A stretch of DNA of 64,000 bases from positions 1,592,716 to 1,656,715 of the forward strand of contig VXAY01007011.1 in NCBI GenBank assembly GCA_013399855.1, written 5' to 3'. The notes below the pieces were generated by a model. That model was not told the origin of the DNA. It worked only from the letters and a program-made list of their open reading frames with translations, and ran no database searches. Shown piece after piece: positions 33,641-47,435 of the stretch. The stretch comes from Oxyruncus cristatus. Taxonomy: Eukaryota; Chordata; Aves; Passeriformes; Cotingidae. Within the stretch, counting starts at the first letter, position 1. Each line of letters opens with the position of its first letter. A program made the position numbers and the translations under genes.

Positions 33641-33677
33641 AAGAGTACTGTACTCTTTGTACTCTTAGAAGAGTACA
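33641..33677. repeat. Adjacent double palindrome
   Basis: AAGAGTAC-T-GTACTCTT (33641-33657) is followed at once by TGTACTCTT-AG-AAGAGTACA (33658-33677). The same 8-mer therefore occurs four times in alternating orientation and could form hairpins. Confidence 0.9.
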
Positions 33678-34397
33678 AAACCCCCCAAGATTTGTTTAGT
33701 CATTATAAGTTCTATTTTGATTCATTTTTCATTTAGTCTTAGCAACCAGCTCAACTTTCTGTGCAGAGAGGCAACCTTTGAAATGCTCTGGGACATGGTC
33801 TGGGATGCTTTCTGGCTTCTGATTTTTATTTTTTTTTGTGCTGGGAGATGTGGCTCACCTACCTCATTGAGTAAGGAAAAGACATTAAACCCTTTTAAAG
33901 TGATTAAGATAAACTAAGAAGGTGTAACAAAATGCTTTTCTGCTTCAACTGCACTTAGGTATCTCAGCAATCATACATATTAATTAAACAAGTGACTTAA
34001 TATCTCTCCCAGTGAAACAGTAGTGATTTGCCTGCTGAAACACTACGTTTTAACCCTATATTTTTGTGTTTTAAGGGTTCATCCAAGAAAAGACCAGGGC
34101 TACTGGCCAGAATGAGTCCAAATCAATATAACAAAACTGCTTCTCCCTCTTGCAGTGGAAGAGACATTTGAAAACTAGCAGATGAGGTATCCTGAGTAGA
34201 AGCATCATTTACTTCTTGTAAATCTGGCAGCCAGATAGCCCTTCCTTATTCCAGTGGTGCTAGGCACTGGAAGGAGATCAAGAGATCACTCAGTGGTAGA
34301 TGTCCTTAGTCTTTAGTGGTAGATGCAAATGAAAATAAGAAAAATCATGTAAGGTGAGGATTTCCACAGTTGGGGGAAAGCTGTTAGATTCCAAAGG

Positions 34398-34880
34398 AAG
34401 GAGAATGAAACTCCCTTTGTCCAGAGAAGGGCAATATAGCTGATGAAGGGTCTGGAGCACAAGTCCTATGAGGACTGGCTGAGGGAGCTGGGGTTGTTTA
34501 GCCTGGGGGAGAGGAGACTCAGGGGAGACCTCATCGCTCTCTACAACTACCTGAGAGGAGGTTGTAGCCAGGTGGGGGTTGTTCTCTTCTCCCAGACAGC
34601 TAACAACAGGACAAGAGGACACAGTCTTAAGCTGCAGCAGAGGAGGTTTAGGGTGCAGATTAGGAAGAATTTCTTCACAGAAAGGGTGATTAGACATGGG
34701 AATGGGTTGCCCAGGGAGGTGGTGGAGTCCCTGTCCCTGGAGGTGTTTAAGGAAAGACTGGATGTGGCACTGAGTGCCATGGTCTAGGTGACATGGTGGT
34801 GTTCAGTCATGTTTGACTTGTTGATCTCAAAGGTCTTTTCCAACCCAATTGATTCTGTGACTTTGTGATTCTGTAACTAA
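34398..34880 (+). mobile_element. CR1 LINE 3' end, well preserved
   Basis: Continuous forward CR1 from tccagagaagggcaatatag through gagggagctggggttgttta and agattaggaagaatttcttc to the terminal octamer copies gattctgtgactttgtgatt. Of the CR1 copies in this window it is among the least decayed. Confidence 0.95.
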
Positions 34881-37047
34881 CATTTCAGTGAAACATAACA
34901 CAGCCTATAGCACTGATTCATCGCAAGCCAGTGAAACTGATACGTCTCTGCAAAATGTTTTGGTTTCAGTTAACTCAGCGTATTCAGGCAAAAATAAGTT
35001 TACTGGAAATATTTTGACTTGTCCATGACTCACTTGTTTTTACAAACCTAACACTCCTTTCCCCACAAAGCAAGTACATACACAGGTAATACAAACACAT
35101 GTACTATAAAATCTGTGATACTGAAATTCTGTAGCTCTGAAAGGCATTCTCAGCTTGCCCTTATTTGAACCCATTTGGGGGGTTCGGGAAGGTGTTTGTA
35201 GGGTGACACGCACTATGTCCTGGTTTGAAAACCTGTTGCTTTGGAATTTTAATTTTGTGTAGAACAAAAGATTGCAAAAGCATTTTGTGTCTCTGGGCGG
35301 TTGCAGATGGGTCGTAATGATATTCTTATCATTGGTCATGCCCAGGCTTCTGGACCTTATTACTTCTCACATAACAGCTGCCAGTGACAAGAATAATTTT
35401 TAGGCTTGCAAATCATCTTTACTTGACCTGTGCACATTTACATGCTGTTCTTCTCTAAAATATTCTTAATGTAAGTGATAGAAGGAGTCATCTCCCTTTT
35501 TAATGCATGAATTTGCTATACAGATTTTTCATTGAGTCTGCTAAGGTATGTAGAGGTTTTTGGCTAATAAAAATGTATCTTAGTTTTCAAGCGTTTATTG
35601 AATAAAATGAAGAAAGATTGTCCTGACCAAACCAGAGAGATTGACAAGGAAGAAAACAAAACAAGGATAAATGGGAGAGTAAATTAGTTTTCTCTCTTTA
35701 TCTTATTCTAAAAGAAAAAATAGGACTTGAAGTGATTTTTTTCCCCTCTAAATTGTTCTTACAGTTTCAGTGATTTGTCAATGTTAAAATCTGAATCTCA
35801 GAATATTTCAAGTCTTCAGCACCAATACAGGCAAATATTTACAGATTTCTGGACCTCTAGCAAAGATGAAATACTGAGTTACATAGTGTATAAGAGGATG
35901 TTAGAAGTCATCAAAGTGACTTGGTTGAGAAAAACAGAGAATTACCAGATTTTTGCCATTTTTCATACCACTTTTATCAACATGAAAAATATCAACATTA
36001 TAAAATAATTTTAAAATAACACATTAGGAAAATTAGTGTAGACTTCTTTAACTAGTAGAAAATAGAGAATAAAAATAAGATTATTTTAAATGTTTTGTAC
36101 CCAAATCAAAAAAGCAGTTTACAAAATAGTTGACAACAATGTAGAATGAGGGTTGTTTTTGATCTGTAAAAATGTTAGCAGGATATATTACTTTAGAGAT
36201 TTTTACTTTTCAAATTCACTGACTTTCTAGACTGTATAAGTCTCTGAATTATCTTTGTGGTCAGTGATTTGCACTGATTATTTTATAAATTAATTAAATA
36301 ATAATCTACTTTAGAAAACCCCATAATCATGTTATAATTTTAAATGTTAAATTACAACCTGATAGCAAAAATTGACACAGATCTATTTAGGTATTAAGGT
36401 GGCTGTCATACTTCTAATAATATATTTGGGTCCCAGAATCTGAAATTGCATTACATTGTCATTTTAATGTAATTTTGAATCCATAGAGTTTACAGAACGA
36501 CTTCAAACAGCATCTTTGTGGAGAGTGTGATCTGTGCTTTCAGTTTCTTCCAGCAGAGTGACTGACTCTTGGATCATATGGATTCTCCTGATATGAATCT
36601 GGTTGGCAAATCATTAGTGACCATTTGTTAGAAATCTCTTAGTTTTTTATTAGATTGTAGTAAATGTTGGAGACTAGAATGTCATGGTGCGACAAGTAAA
36701 ATACACTTCAGTAAGTGCTGACAGAAACTATCCAAGTATCGGATAGCGGACACTGTTAGATAACCCTAAGTTCTTCCACATGCAGATCTCACATTCCATA
36801 TAAACATCTGACAGAATATATTCATGTAGGTTTTTATAAATTATTAAACCAACTTTCTGATGACTTGGGGTGCAAATGTGAAACATGAGTTGATCAGGGT
36901 TATTTTTCATTAACTCACAGAACCATACTGAATGGATATTTCAGATATCAGAGTTGGAGTTGAAGAAGTCATTCAACTGAGTGAAGAAATACAGACAAAT
37001 GACCTTTTTGTGAACTTTTATCAAAAAGTTAGAGATCCCTTAACTAT

Positions 37048-37079
37048 TTTTTCTTTTTTTTTTTTCTTTTTTTTTTTCA
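37048..37079. repeat. T-rich low-complexity tract
   Basis: Long T runs broken by single C bases, 45 bases before a CR1 fragment. Confidence 0.9.
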
Positions 37080-37121
37080 TTATTGTAACAAGCTTTTCTA
37101 TATCAGGATAGCTTTTAAATG

Positions 37122-37320
37122 AATCATAGAATCATAGAATCAGCCAGGTTGGAAAGGACCTCTGAGATCATCAAGTCCAACCTTGATCCAACACCACCGC
37201 AGTTACTAGACTATGGCACTAAGTGCCATGTCCATCTCATCTTAAAGACCTCTGGGGACGGAGAATCCTCCACCTCCCTGGGCAGCCCATTCCAATGTCT
37301 GATTAAGAAGAAATAGTGTT
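37122..37320 (-). mobile_element. CR1 LINE 3' end
   Basis: Begins with atcatagaatcatagaatca, the octamer tail in complement, followed by ggttggaaaggacctctgag and ctgggcagcccattccaatg. Confidence 0.93.
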
Positions 37321-40300
37321 CTTTGCCTCTGCTGCTGGAAGTTAATTGGGTTCCAAGGCTGTCTCTGAAAAAATTGAAAAAACAAGTGACTGCAATAAAA
37401 ATGCTCAACTGCTGAAATAGAGGGTATATTTTATATCTACCTGCACTTTGCATTCATTAATCCATGGTATTTCAAGCCATGTATTTGGTATTGATAGGGG
37501 AGTTAATGGTTACTTATTTTTAAGTTGTTTTTCTCATTCTCCGGAAATAGTGGCTGAACTCTCCCTTTACCAGTCTCCTCACGGCTCTTCAGCATTGGCC
37601 TTGTTATCCTGGTTCATAATTCCTTTGGTGTTCTCCTTCACTGAAGAAAAGAAGCTTGCGTAGAGAAGAGGCGGTCTCCTTTAATTTATTCAAGTTTCAG
37701 TTTTGCTGGAGAAAATGGTAGAACAACATTGCTGTGCAGGTTGAAATTTTACACAAGCATGAACACTGTGCATGTAATGCTGCATTTTTTTGGCTTCTTG
37801 TTTGAGTAATGTGCAAGAAGTGACATAGAATCCCAAAAAGGTTTGTATACCTTACAGTTATCAAGGAGGCTTCCAGTCCACACTTCCAATTGTAACTTTG
37901 TGTTACAAGCTGTCACTATGGGAGAACAAGAGGTTCAACTGATCTTTAGTTGACAGTGGGGAGCAACATTTTATCTTTCCTTTATCTGAGAAACAGGTTA
38001 CTGTGCTGAATATGAGCGGTCTGCATCTGCTTTTGTTCATGCATAATGGCCTGCATATCTACTTTTATCCATCAATCACCTGCGAGTCACAATTTGTGGA
38101 ATTTTGGAGTCATCATAGGGGTTGATACCAAAGGAAGAACTAAGAAAACACCTAAATAGTAGTTGGGAACATGTAACTTTCATTAGTCAGACATATATAC
38201 AGTATTTGGAGGATATGGGTATTTTTAAATTTGTGCACCAAAGGCATTCTAAGCACTACTGTGAAAATATAACCACTAAAACTAACATACCCTTTAAGCA
38301 AATGCAATAAGGAATCACTCCTCAAGTTACGGTTTAGTTCCAACAGAATTAGTCCCTGACAATTAGTTGATGGCCAGTTTCAGTAAATTAGTTCTAAAAA
38401 TTGCCCCTTGCCTCTGTACCGTGTGAAGTGGTTGGTTGCATTTTTCATGCAGTATCCCACTCCAGCCAGTCCACATGTGTGAACAGAAGTGATAGGATAT
38501 AGATGGTGTTGCTGCAGAGTTTGCCGTTGACAGATCCAGCTGCTGTTGGCAGAAAATCCGAATGTGCAGGTTGAAGCAAACAAATGGAGGGATGTGACAG
38601 GCAGGTGTTATCTAGTATAAGGCTTGTGGCATTTAGTTAAAAAAATCAGTTACTGCTGTCTCTCTGTCTTGAATATTAGGTTCTTAGTGGAAACTCTTTG
38701 CTTATGCTTTAGAGTTATAAGGATGTATTAGTGTTATCATTGCTTCCTTTGGACAGCTCAAGCAAATCTCTGAGGCCTGTAGGAGTGGACAGAAAAAGGA
38801 AAACATTTTTTCCAGTTGAGACACTGGTAACAAACAGCGAGGCATATTGTGGAAAAGCATTAATTATGTTTTGATACATAATTTATGTAAAGAGACATCC
38901 AAATTTTATGAAGCAACTGAAGAGACCAAGCTGCTAAACCTGTTGAAATAACTATTAAGATCACCTGTTGCATCTAAAATGCCTGAAAAATACAAATATT
39001 CTTGACCTGAAATCCATTTTTAGGTAAAAATTTTTTGCAAGTTTCTGAATGGAGAAGCATTTAAATGTAAAGTTACTAAATGTGTGTGAGAGTGAGCAAA
39101 ACTGAGAAGTGGAATTTGACCAAATAATTTGAATAAAAGTGTTTAGTAGCAACATTACTTACTGCATCACGTTATTACAGTAGTGGTTAGGATGTGTCTG
39201 GGTGATGCTGTAAGTAAGTGCAAGTTTGTGAGCATCTGAGGCTTGGAGATTTTCAATTACTAAGCAAGATGTGTGAGGTAAGGTGTTAGCTTCCAGATGA
39301 CAAATCTGTTTTTATGATTTCCTGAAATTTACTGATGTTGCTGAAGTAGTGGGTAAATGTGTTTCCCCGTCTCTGGTCACAGGAGTTACTGTTGCACCAT
39401 TTGGAAACTTGTCCGTCCGGCTGTCTCCACTGTGGGTTTTGCTTACCACTTTGGAAAGTTTGTGGCTGTTAGTGTGTTTTATTTGTATAAAGCTTATGAA
39501 AGGAGCAAGTGTTAAAGCCAAGGTTTTTGTCAAACATTTGTTGAACTCTTTGGGGATAGCTGCTTGATAATGATGCAGGAAAGGGACAGGAAAACTCCCT
39601 GCCAACCAACCCCTGTCCAGCAGAGAGGAGTGCAAGTGTCTATCTCGAAATGAGTGTTGGGAGGCAGGTCTGAAGTAAAGAGTTTAGCCAATGTATTGAG
39701 GGAGAACAGGAAAAAGTGCTTTCTCACGTGACCTTCTGTAAGTGGGTTTGGTGTTTATTTTATGCCAGCGTTCAGTCCTGAGTTTCAGCCAGTAGACCAG
39801 AGTCCTCTCCACAAGCTCATTGAAATGGAAATGGTTTTGCCCTGCTGCTGTGGAATGCAAATTATTTTAGGAATGTTCCTGCGTCTTGAGGCTTTCTAAA
39901 GCTCACACTTTTAAGATTTATTTTTTTAGCTTATTTTAACCAATTCTCATAACAAAACAAGGATCCAGAAAGATGATTGGTGCCTTGATCCTGACCCAAA
40001 AAATATGAAGTATAGGTTTGTCTTCATGTGTACAAATAGTTCCCTGCAAGTCAGCGGTGGAAAGACATGGGAAATGCAGAATTGCTTTGCTGGATCGAAG
40101 TCAAAGTGCTGAGTGCTTTGCAAAACCAAACAACAAGAGCAGCCCTCAGTAAGGCAGGCTGGCATGAGATGCCATTTGGTATCATTCCCTAGGAGTTTTT
40201 CTCCCTTTTGTTACTATCTCTCTTTAGAAATACTGTTTAATAGCATTTCTTGTTATCAGCGCACTGGAGACGGGCAAAGACTTGTGTTTGATGCCTAGTC

Positions 40301-41580
40301 TGCCAGAGGTCTTTTTCTGACCAAAATAGATCAACGTGGAGTGATAGAGGCTAGGAAAACTATGATGAGAGAGAATGCCATATTTCAGAACAAGAAAAAC
40401 TTGCTTAGAAACATGGAGTGGGATTTCTTGATCTTTGTGTTTTGGTATCATAACACAGGATATAACATGGATTTACTTTTAATGGAAATTGTGGAGGTTT
40501 GCTTTAAACTGAAAACAGAATTGGATATATTAGGTGCATATGTGGACCATATTTGATGATGCTACATGTTGAGGAAATCATAACCAGGTTAGACTGTTGA
40601 TTGGTTGGTGTAAGGAATGGTAAGGCAGGACTTTTTTACGTATAGATTTGCCAAAATATGAGCCAACAGATCCAGAAATTATCAAAGTCAATAGGATGAC
40701 ATCTTGAAGTTACTGGCAACTAACAGTGCTCTTGGCTGCTTGGATACCAAGGCATTTAATCTGTAGAGATGTGTACATAGTTATAAAATTTCCTTCAGCA
40801 GCAGGACCAGTTTATATATTTGTATAGTGTCTGTGTATGTGTGTGTATACACAATTTAAAACACTATCGTGAAGGTATACAAAATATTCTTAGTAAACAC
40901 ATTAGAGAAAATATATCCCTCCTTGAGTTTATGACTTTTGTCCACCCACAGTCTGCCTTATGGTTTTTTACAGTTCTTTTACCTCTGTAAAGTCCTTTGT
41001 TAAAGAGAAAGACGTTATATATATAATTTTGGGGTTTCCTTATTTTTTACATTCACAGATAAGACTTACATATGAAGAATTTCTGCAGTATTAATGAAGC
41101 AGATTTCTGGATCAGGAACACAAGCTTTTATGTGTTACACTGCTTAAGTTTTTTGCTTGATCAAGGGAAAGATGTAGAATCCTGTACATAAAGAAAAACA
41201 TGATGGCAAAATAGTTATTCTGTTTTATAATTATAAAATAATTCCATTATTTGAAAAAAAATAATTGGAACATTACCAGTTATGCTATTTTGTGTTATAA
41301 AAAAAGTTATTTATAATTTTCACCAGTGAGGGACTCAACATGTGGTAGATAAACAAATGCACAGAATAGCACTGTTGGACATGTTTGATGAGTTTTACTT
41401 AGCATGCACCAAATCCTGATGTAGATACACACGTGGGACTAATACAAACTTCAGAAAATCTCCATAGGTTTTTTTAAATGGAGATTTTGGTCCTGCATAT
41501 TCATTTTTCCCTGTTAGTACTCCGTTAATCTTAAATAATTTCCATATCATTATTATTTTCTTTCCTGTTCATGAATTCAG

Positions 41581-41689
41581 GAGAAGAGAAACTATGTCAT
41601 CAGAAATGCATTTAACCCACCACGAGCACTAACAGTAGCCAAAAGAACACAAGTAGGGACACCGGTGGAATGCAAATGCTCTGTGATAG
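41581..41689 (+). CDS. Candidate internal exon, unrecognised
   Basis: A good pyrimidine-rich acceptor (tattttctttcctgttcatgaattcag) and a GTGCGT donor bound 109 bases open in one frame: 36 codons in phase 0 with one base left over. The peptide includes KRNYVIRNAFNPPRALTVAK. The end phase matches the PRDM-like exon at 63282, but no homology is recognised and an open frame of this size can arise by chance. Confidence 0.25.
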
Positions 41690-44600
41690 GTGCGTTGTCT
41701 CCTGAACGTGTGTTTTCGTCTGATGGATGCAACCTGAGTCATAAACTATGCTGAAAATTAAACCCCAGCAACTGATTTCTGTAGTGGGGCAAGAGAGTCC
41801 TTCCTGATTTAATCTCAGTGTAAGTAGGTTAAGTGTGGTTTTCCTGTCATATCTTTGCTTATGTGTTTTAAAGACATCTGCAACTGTGTTACTTACCATA
41901 GATGTCTTGAAAAAATACTTCTATTTGTTTTTTACCTTTACACACCTAAAATATGGTAAAAGGTACTTAGATAACAATGTCATTTGCATGAGGCTGTTGT
42001 GAATCTATGAATGAGTTGTGCTGGACATTCTTCCGAGTATCTGAGGTATAGCAGTGTCCCTTTTCATTTGCCGGAGTAAGGTGGACAGATGACTTCACTG
42101 CCTCAGAAGAGTTTTCTTGTGACTGGTTAACAATGCACCTCTTCGGCACGCAGCATGAAACAGAGGTGCGTTTTGGGGCTGTATAATGTCAGGTCATAAG
42201 AAAAATTATGCCTGTGCTGACAGTTGTCATTGCTTTGTGACATTGTTTTTGTGTGGAAAGCAATGTAAGGAATCCTGTAATAACTTCTGAGGACTTGGCT
42301 GGGGGCAGGTGCTGACTGGTTCAGAACAACGGTGTTTCCGGTCACAGGGGTTCATGATTCTAAAGCTATGATCCAGGTCTTCATCTCTGCATGATATAGG
42401 TCTTTTTTGCAAGCAGCGTGTTCCCTGGTCATCTACAGATGGCATCATGATGAAAGCACAAGGCTATCACCCACAGTGTCAGTGTGGCAATATGAAAGCT
42501 TTTCCTGTTGCTGCCACTTACGTCTCTTCCCACGTCAGTGCCTGCTTTTCCTCTGGTTTTCTGTGGCAAGATGACAGAGAAGGTAGATGTATGTCTTCTA
42601 GAAGAGAGGTCAGTGGAAGAGCTCTGTCACATGAACCCACATGAGTGTTACATGCAGGGCAGCTGTCTTGAACAACTGGTTGTAGTCTTATGTTGCAGAT
42701 GTTGCAAAGGTCCCTCACAGAGAAGTTTCCTGACTTCCCTTGCATGGAGTTTGTTGTCTCTGGTGAAGATGAGCTTCAAGGCCAGTGAAGCAAATGCTGT
42801 TTGGTAAAACCATGTCATCTTCCTAGAGATTTGCAGTGACCTGCAGTCAGTGGCTGTAGAAAGTAGGGTCTTTGCTGCCCTTCTCACTGCCTCTCAGTGC
42901 GAACCACTGGTAAGCAAGGTAGTAATCAAGGCTGTTGTTGGCAGCTTTTGCGGATGTCTCGTGCATCATGAACAGCCCCAGAGGGTCTGTGCAGGCTTGT
43001 TACCCTTGCCATGCATTTCCTTGTGGGAGTCACCTTTCCTCTGGTGCAGCAGTGACCTCAATCCTCATGTAGGTCCTCCTTGTGGACCATACCTCAAAAC
43101 TGGTGGTCTACTTTCATTACACCCACGTCCTCTGCATCAGAACAGCATGGGTAACAGGCATTGCCTTTCCTGCTGTGGACTCTGGACATCACAGGGCAAT
43201 CCCACCACCATCATGTGTATCTATCCTGAGTCATACACGGCCACAGTGTAGCCACTACAGTCACTTATAAAACACAAAATGCATAGTCTATGAATTTTTG
43301 GCAATGGTGGAACAAGCGAAAAAAACCGAAACCCTAAAATCCTGTCTCCTACAGAAAACACATTGTGACATGCCCTTCTAGGCAGTGCAGACCCCATCCT
43401 CACTTCCTCTAACCAGCGCATAACCACTTTACACCACTACAAAGCACAGAACTTTTCATCATCCAGTGTGCCTGTAATCACTGGTTTGCTATCCATAGAC
43501 TGTTAACCTTATACTTAACTATTATACTTAACTCACCTAAATGCATGAGTTAATTTCCTGATACCTGAAAGCCTGTAATAATCTCATTAGACTTTGCCTC
43601 TCATTTTCAGGGTTGCAATTTTCATGTATGGGAGATGTCCCCTACTTTGCTTCTCCTTCTCTTATGGCCATTTTTTCATGAGAAATGATGATATTTAAGA
43701 GCAACCACAAGCAACTTCTTTTGGCTGTGGGGGCAGCACAGAAAATTTGGCCGGTATACCTCCACCACTTCATCTAAAGGTCAATGTGATACGTCAGTGG
43801 GGTTTACAAGGAGTGAAAACACAGAAGGTTGGCCAATGTTAAGCTGAGGCCAGCATGGCCACTGACCAACCACTTGAGTTTAGATGGACAAGTGACTAAT
43901 ATGGCCAGAAACCACCAGGCACTGTGCCTGGTTGGCACAGCATATGTGGCTGCCATGACTTTGCATGTGTTGGAGACCCCTTGGTCAGGGGTCAATACAC
44001 TGCACAAAGGGTACCCTTGAAGCAGGAGAGGGAATTATGGTGGTGGTGTTTTTTGCAGCTAGGAGGACAGGCAGTTCTGGGTCTATTTTGAGCATAACTG
44101 CAGGGAAGAGCTGGCATAGCTTATGAAGGAGCTTGTAGTTCTGCTTACATTCCCTTGCCTCTGCCAATACTCCTTGCAGTACTTATCCTCAACCTGGCCC
44201 AGATAATGTCCAGATGAGCTGGTGGAAGATGAGCAGTTCCTTGTGTTGGTGCAGCTGCTGCTCTGTTGTTCTGCAAGTGGCTTGTGTTGCAGTGACTGGG
44301 ATGCCCTCACGGAGATCCTCACTCTTGGTCTGTAGTCTCTGTACTTTTCCCAAGGGCTGGACTTGGACACCATGGGGTTGCTGCTTCTTGTAGCGCTTCA
44401 TCAGATGGCTGAATGGGGGTGAGAAAAGAAAGCTTCTCAGGCTTTGATGGCCCAGGGAGAAAAACACTTTGGTGATTTACCACTGAAGTGACACCACAGA
44501 ACAATTCAACCAAACCTTAATTGTTCACAGACCACCATGTCACTGCAACATGGTTGGATGGCAGATGTATTGGGGATGGGAAGGGCATAATCTGAGGCTG

Positions 44601-46695
44601 GATTTTCACATGACAGGAGACTGCTGCAGATCAGATGTGGGAGGATGAAGGTATACTACTGACTCAGACCGTGTGGGAGGGAAGAGCTTGTTGTGTTGTG
44701 GTGGTTTACTAGGTATTGCCCTGCAGATTGAATGCCAGCACATTTAAGTAATTTTCCCTAGTAATTCCTTGCAGCGTGGATGAAGTCTTTATTAGTTGAT
44801 GGCACTGCGTTGACAGTGGCAACATGTAGCCTACTGTTTCTGGAGATGACAAAGGTTGGCATGTACACAGTCACATATGGATGCCCTTAGAGTCCACTGT
44901 TCCTTCTGCAAGGCCCAAATTTTTAGCAATTAACACCACAGGCAAGTGTCTTGCTCTCAGCCAGAATGGAATCAAATGGAATCTACTGCAGAGTAGATGT
45001 TTTTCAGAAATGAGGTGTTTTCTGGATGATGGAAGTCAGACTAGGACACTTGCTGCTTAGGAAGCATGCACTCAGCGTGCCTGTTTTCACTTGGAAAGAG
45101 GAGACTCATTGATGTCCTTTTAGCATGTGGGCCCCTTTCCTACTCCTTTCTCCCAGCTGCACGCAGTCCCAGTTAGAGACAAAGATAGTTTATATGCTGT
45201 ATGTTCACCAGAGGCAGCTGTTTTGGTAGGAGGACAGAGGTTACAGAAGAGAAGTTGATGTACTGGCACTTGTGTTTCATGCCTCATCTGCAGTCCCCTT
45301 GATCTCAGACACAAGTGATTTACCAGCAATCTGCCCATTCTCTGCCTGGCTTCTTGTAAAAACAGACAAACTTCAATACTGTAGGACTCGATTAATTTGC
45401 TGAAATGTAAGTGTCTAATACTCTCTGAGATGCCCTGTGTAGCCTTGCCTGGCTTTTAGCTCCTGGTCCAGAAGGGACAGGTTTTCCTTTATAATCATTA
45501 GTATTACTATCAGACTCATGTGGGTGTTTCAGATGTCCTTGGGCAGCTTAAAAGACACAGGATGCTTGTGCATGGGCAATTGAAACATCTTTCCTTGTAG
45601 TGTCCTCCCTGAAAAGACTTTCTGATGAGTTGCTCCCTCTTAGTTTTGTCCCGCTAGGGAATGCGTGCAGCCCAAAGGTGGGAGGGATCTTTTGGGGGTT
45701 GTGTTGAAAATATGAATTTTCTGCAAGAAAGGCTATAGTATACCTGTCAACTACCCCTAACCACCCACCACTGCAAATAATTTTTTAAAATGCAAAGCTT
45801 GTACTTGTCTTCTGTTTGGTGAAGGCAGCATAGGCTTGAAAGGTAAGTTTAAGCATGTGGGAAAGAAAGACCAGGCAGTTCTTTATATTTCAACATCGGA
45901 AATCTTCTAAATTCCAGAGTCCAAAGCATCTATAAAATATATTTTCTCTACTGTATTTTATGCTAGGATTTACAATTTGAATCCTTGGTGGTTTGATTAT
46001 GTTGCGATGAGACACATGGTAAGACGGCGAGTCTGATTTACTAACTTCATGTGTCTTGTTCTCGAGATTAGGTCTGCAAGCACTTAAATGAGGATAAGTT
46101 TATTGGATGTTAATTTGCTAATGTAGTCAGCATCTTCTGATGTTGCCCAGTAGTGATGTATGTACATCACTGTTGAGTAAATGCTGGGGAGAGCACTCAG
46201 CATGACTGCAGTATGGTTGCAGGCACACAGCATGTTCTCAAGCTAAGATGGCAACTTAGGTGCTTGCAGTGGATCACTGGAAGTGTTCTCTTAGTCTTTT
46301 TAAATGTGAAAATGTGTTTCTAGATTTCAGCAGATAGCTGGATCTCAACTTCCTCATCCCGACACCTGACAGTCACAGATTCTTCCTCGGCAAATTCTCA
46401 TCACCAGGCCATTAACTCCCCTCTGCTTCATTGTCCTCTGCATTCATCTCACTTAACACTGCTTTACTCTCTGTGAGTCTGTTTCCTTATCAGTTCTCCT
46501 TATTCCTTGCTATCCATTTTTCCTGTTATCTTTATTGCCTTTTTCCATACTCCCCTTCCCTCAGCTCTCCCAACCAGCTCCAATTAATTTGTAAGTATCT
46601 TATTAATAATCATTGTATTTTTAAAAATTAAGATGTTTTCTTTGAGCCATTTCAGTCAGCAGCAAAATACTGTTGTCTTCATCAGAGTCAAGTTT

Positions 46696-47435
46696 TCATG
46701 GAATCATTTAGGAAAAAACCCCTAAGACCTTTGAGTCCAACCATAAACCCAGCACTGTCAAGTCCACCAGTTAACCACATCCCTAAGCTCCACATCTATG
46801 GGTCTTTAAATACCTCCAGGGATGGGACTCAACCACTTCCCTGGGCATTCTGTCCCAATGTTTGACAACCCTTTTGGTGAAGAGTTTATTCCTAATATCT
46901 AACCTAAACCTCCCCAGGTGCTACTTGAAGCCATTTCCTCTTGCCCTGTCCTTTGTTACTGACCCCCACCTCTCTACAGCCTCCTCTCAGGTAGTTGTAG
47001 AGAGCAATAAATCCACTCTGAACCTCCTTTTCTTCAGCCTAAACACCCCCAGCTCCCGCAGGGTCTTCTCATAAGACTTGTGCTCCAGAGCCTTCACCAG
47101 CTCCGTTGCCCTTCTCTGGACACTTTCCAGCACCTCAATGTCTTTCTTGCAGTGAGGAGTCCAAAACTGAACACAAGATTTGAGATGCGACCTTACCAGT
47201 CCTGAGTACAGGACGGTTACCACCCTAGTTCTGCTAACCACACTATTGCTGTTACAGTCCAGGATGCCATTGGTCTTGGCCACCTGGGCACACTGCTGGT
47301 GCATGTTCAGCTGGATGTTAACCAGCAACCCCCGGTCCTTTTCTGCCAGGCTGCTTTCCAGCCACTCTTCTCCAAGCCTGTAGCACTGCATGGGGTTGTG
47401 ATCCAAGTGCAGGACCCAGCACAGAACTTCTTACA
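46696..47435 (-). mobile_element. CR1 LINE 3' portion, about 740 bases
   Basis: Complement of CR1 from the tail (tcatggaatcatttaggaaa) through tctaacctaaacctccccag, gcagggtcttctcataagac, ttgcccttctctggacactt to cagctggatgttaaccagca. It includes part of the ORF2 C-terminus with an open frame over 46987-47406. Confidence 0.95.

Larger units (their letters stand above)
28421..41580. other. AT-rich non-coding DNA, intron or intergenic
   Basis: No convincing exon over 13 kb. It contains CR1 fragments at 34398-34880 and 37122-37320, a T tract at 37048-37079 and the four-armed palindrome at 33641-33677. If a gene starts at the CpG island and runs right, this would be its first intron. Confidence 0.55.

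Noticed and set aside
34443..34787. 114-codon ORF
   Set aside because: Part of CR1 (reverse transcriptase ORF2 C-terminus remnant), not a host gene.
46987..47406. 139-codon minus-strand ORF
   Set aside because: CR1 ORF2 fragment within the 740-base CR1 copy.
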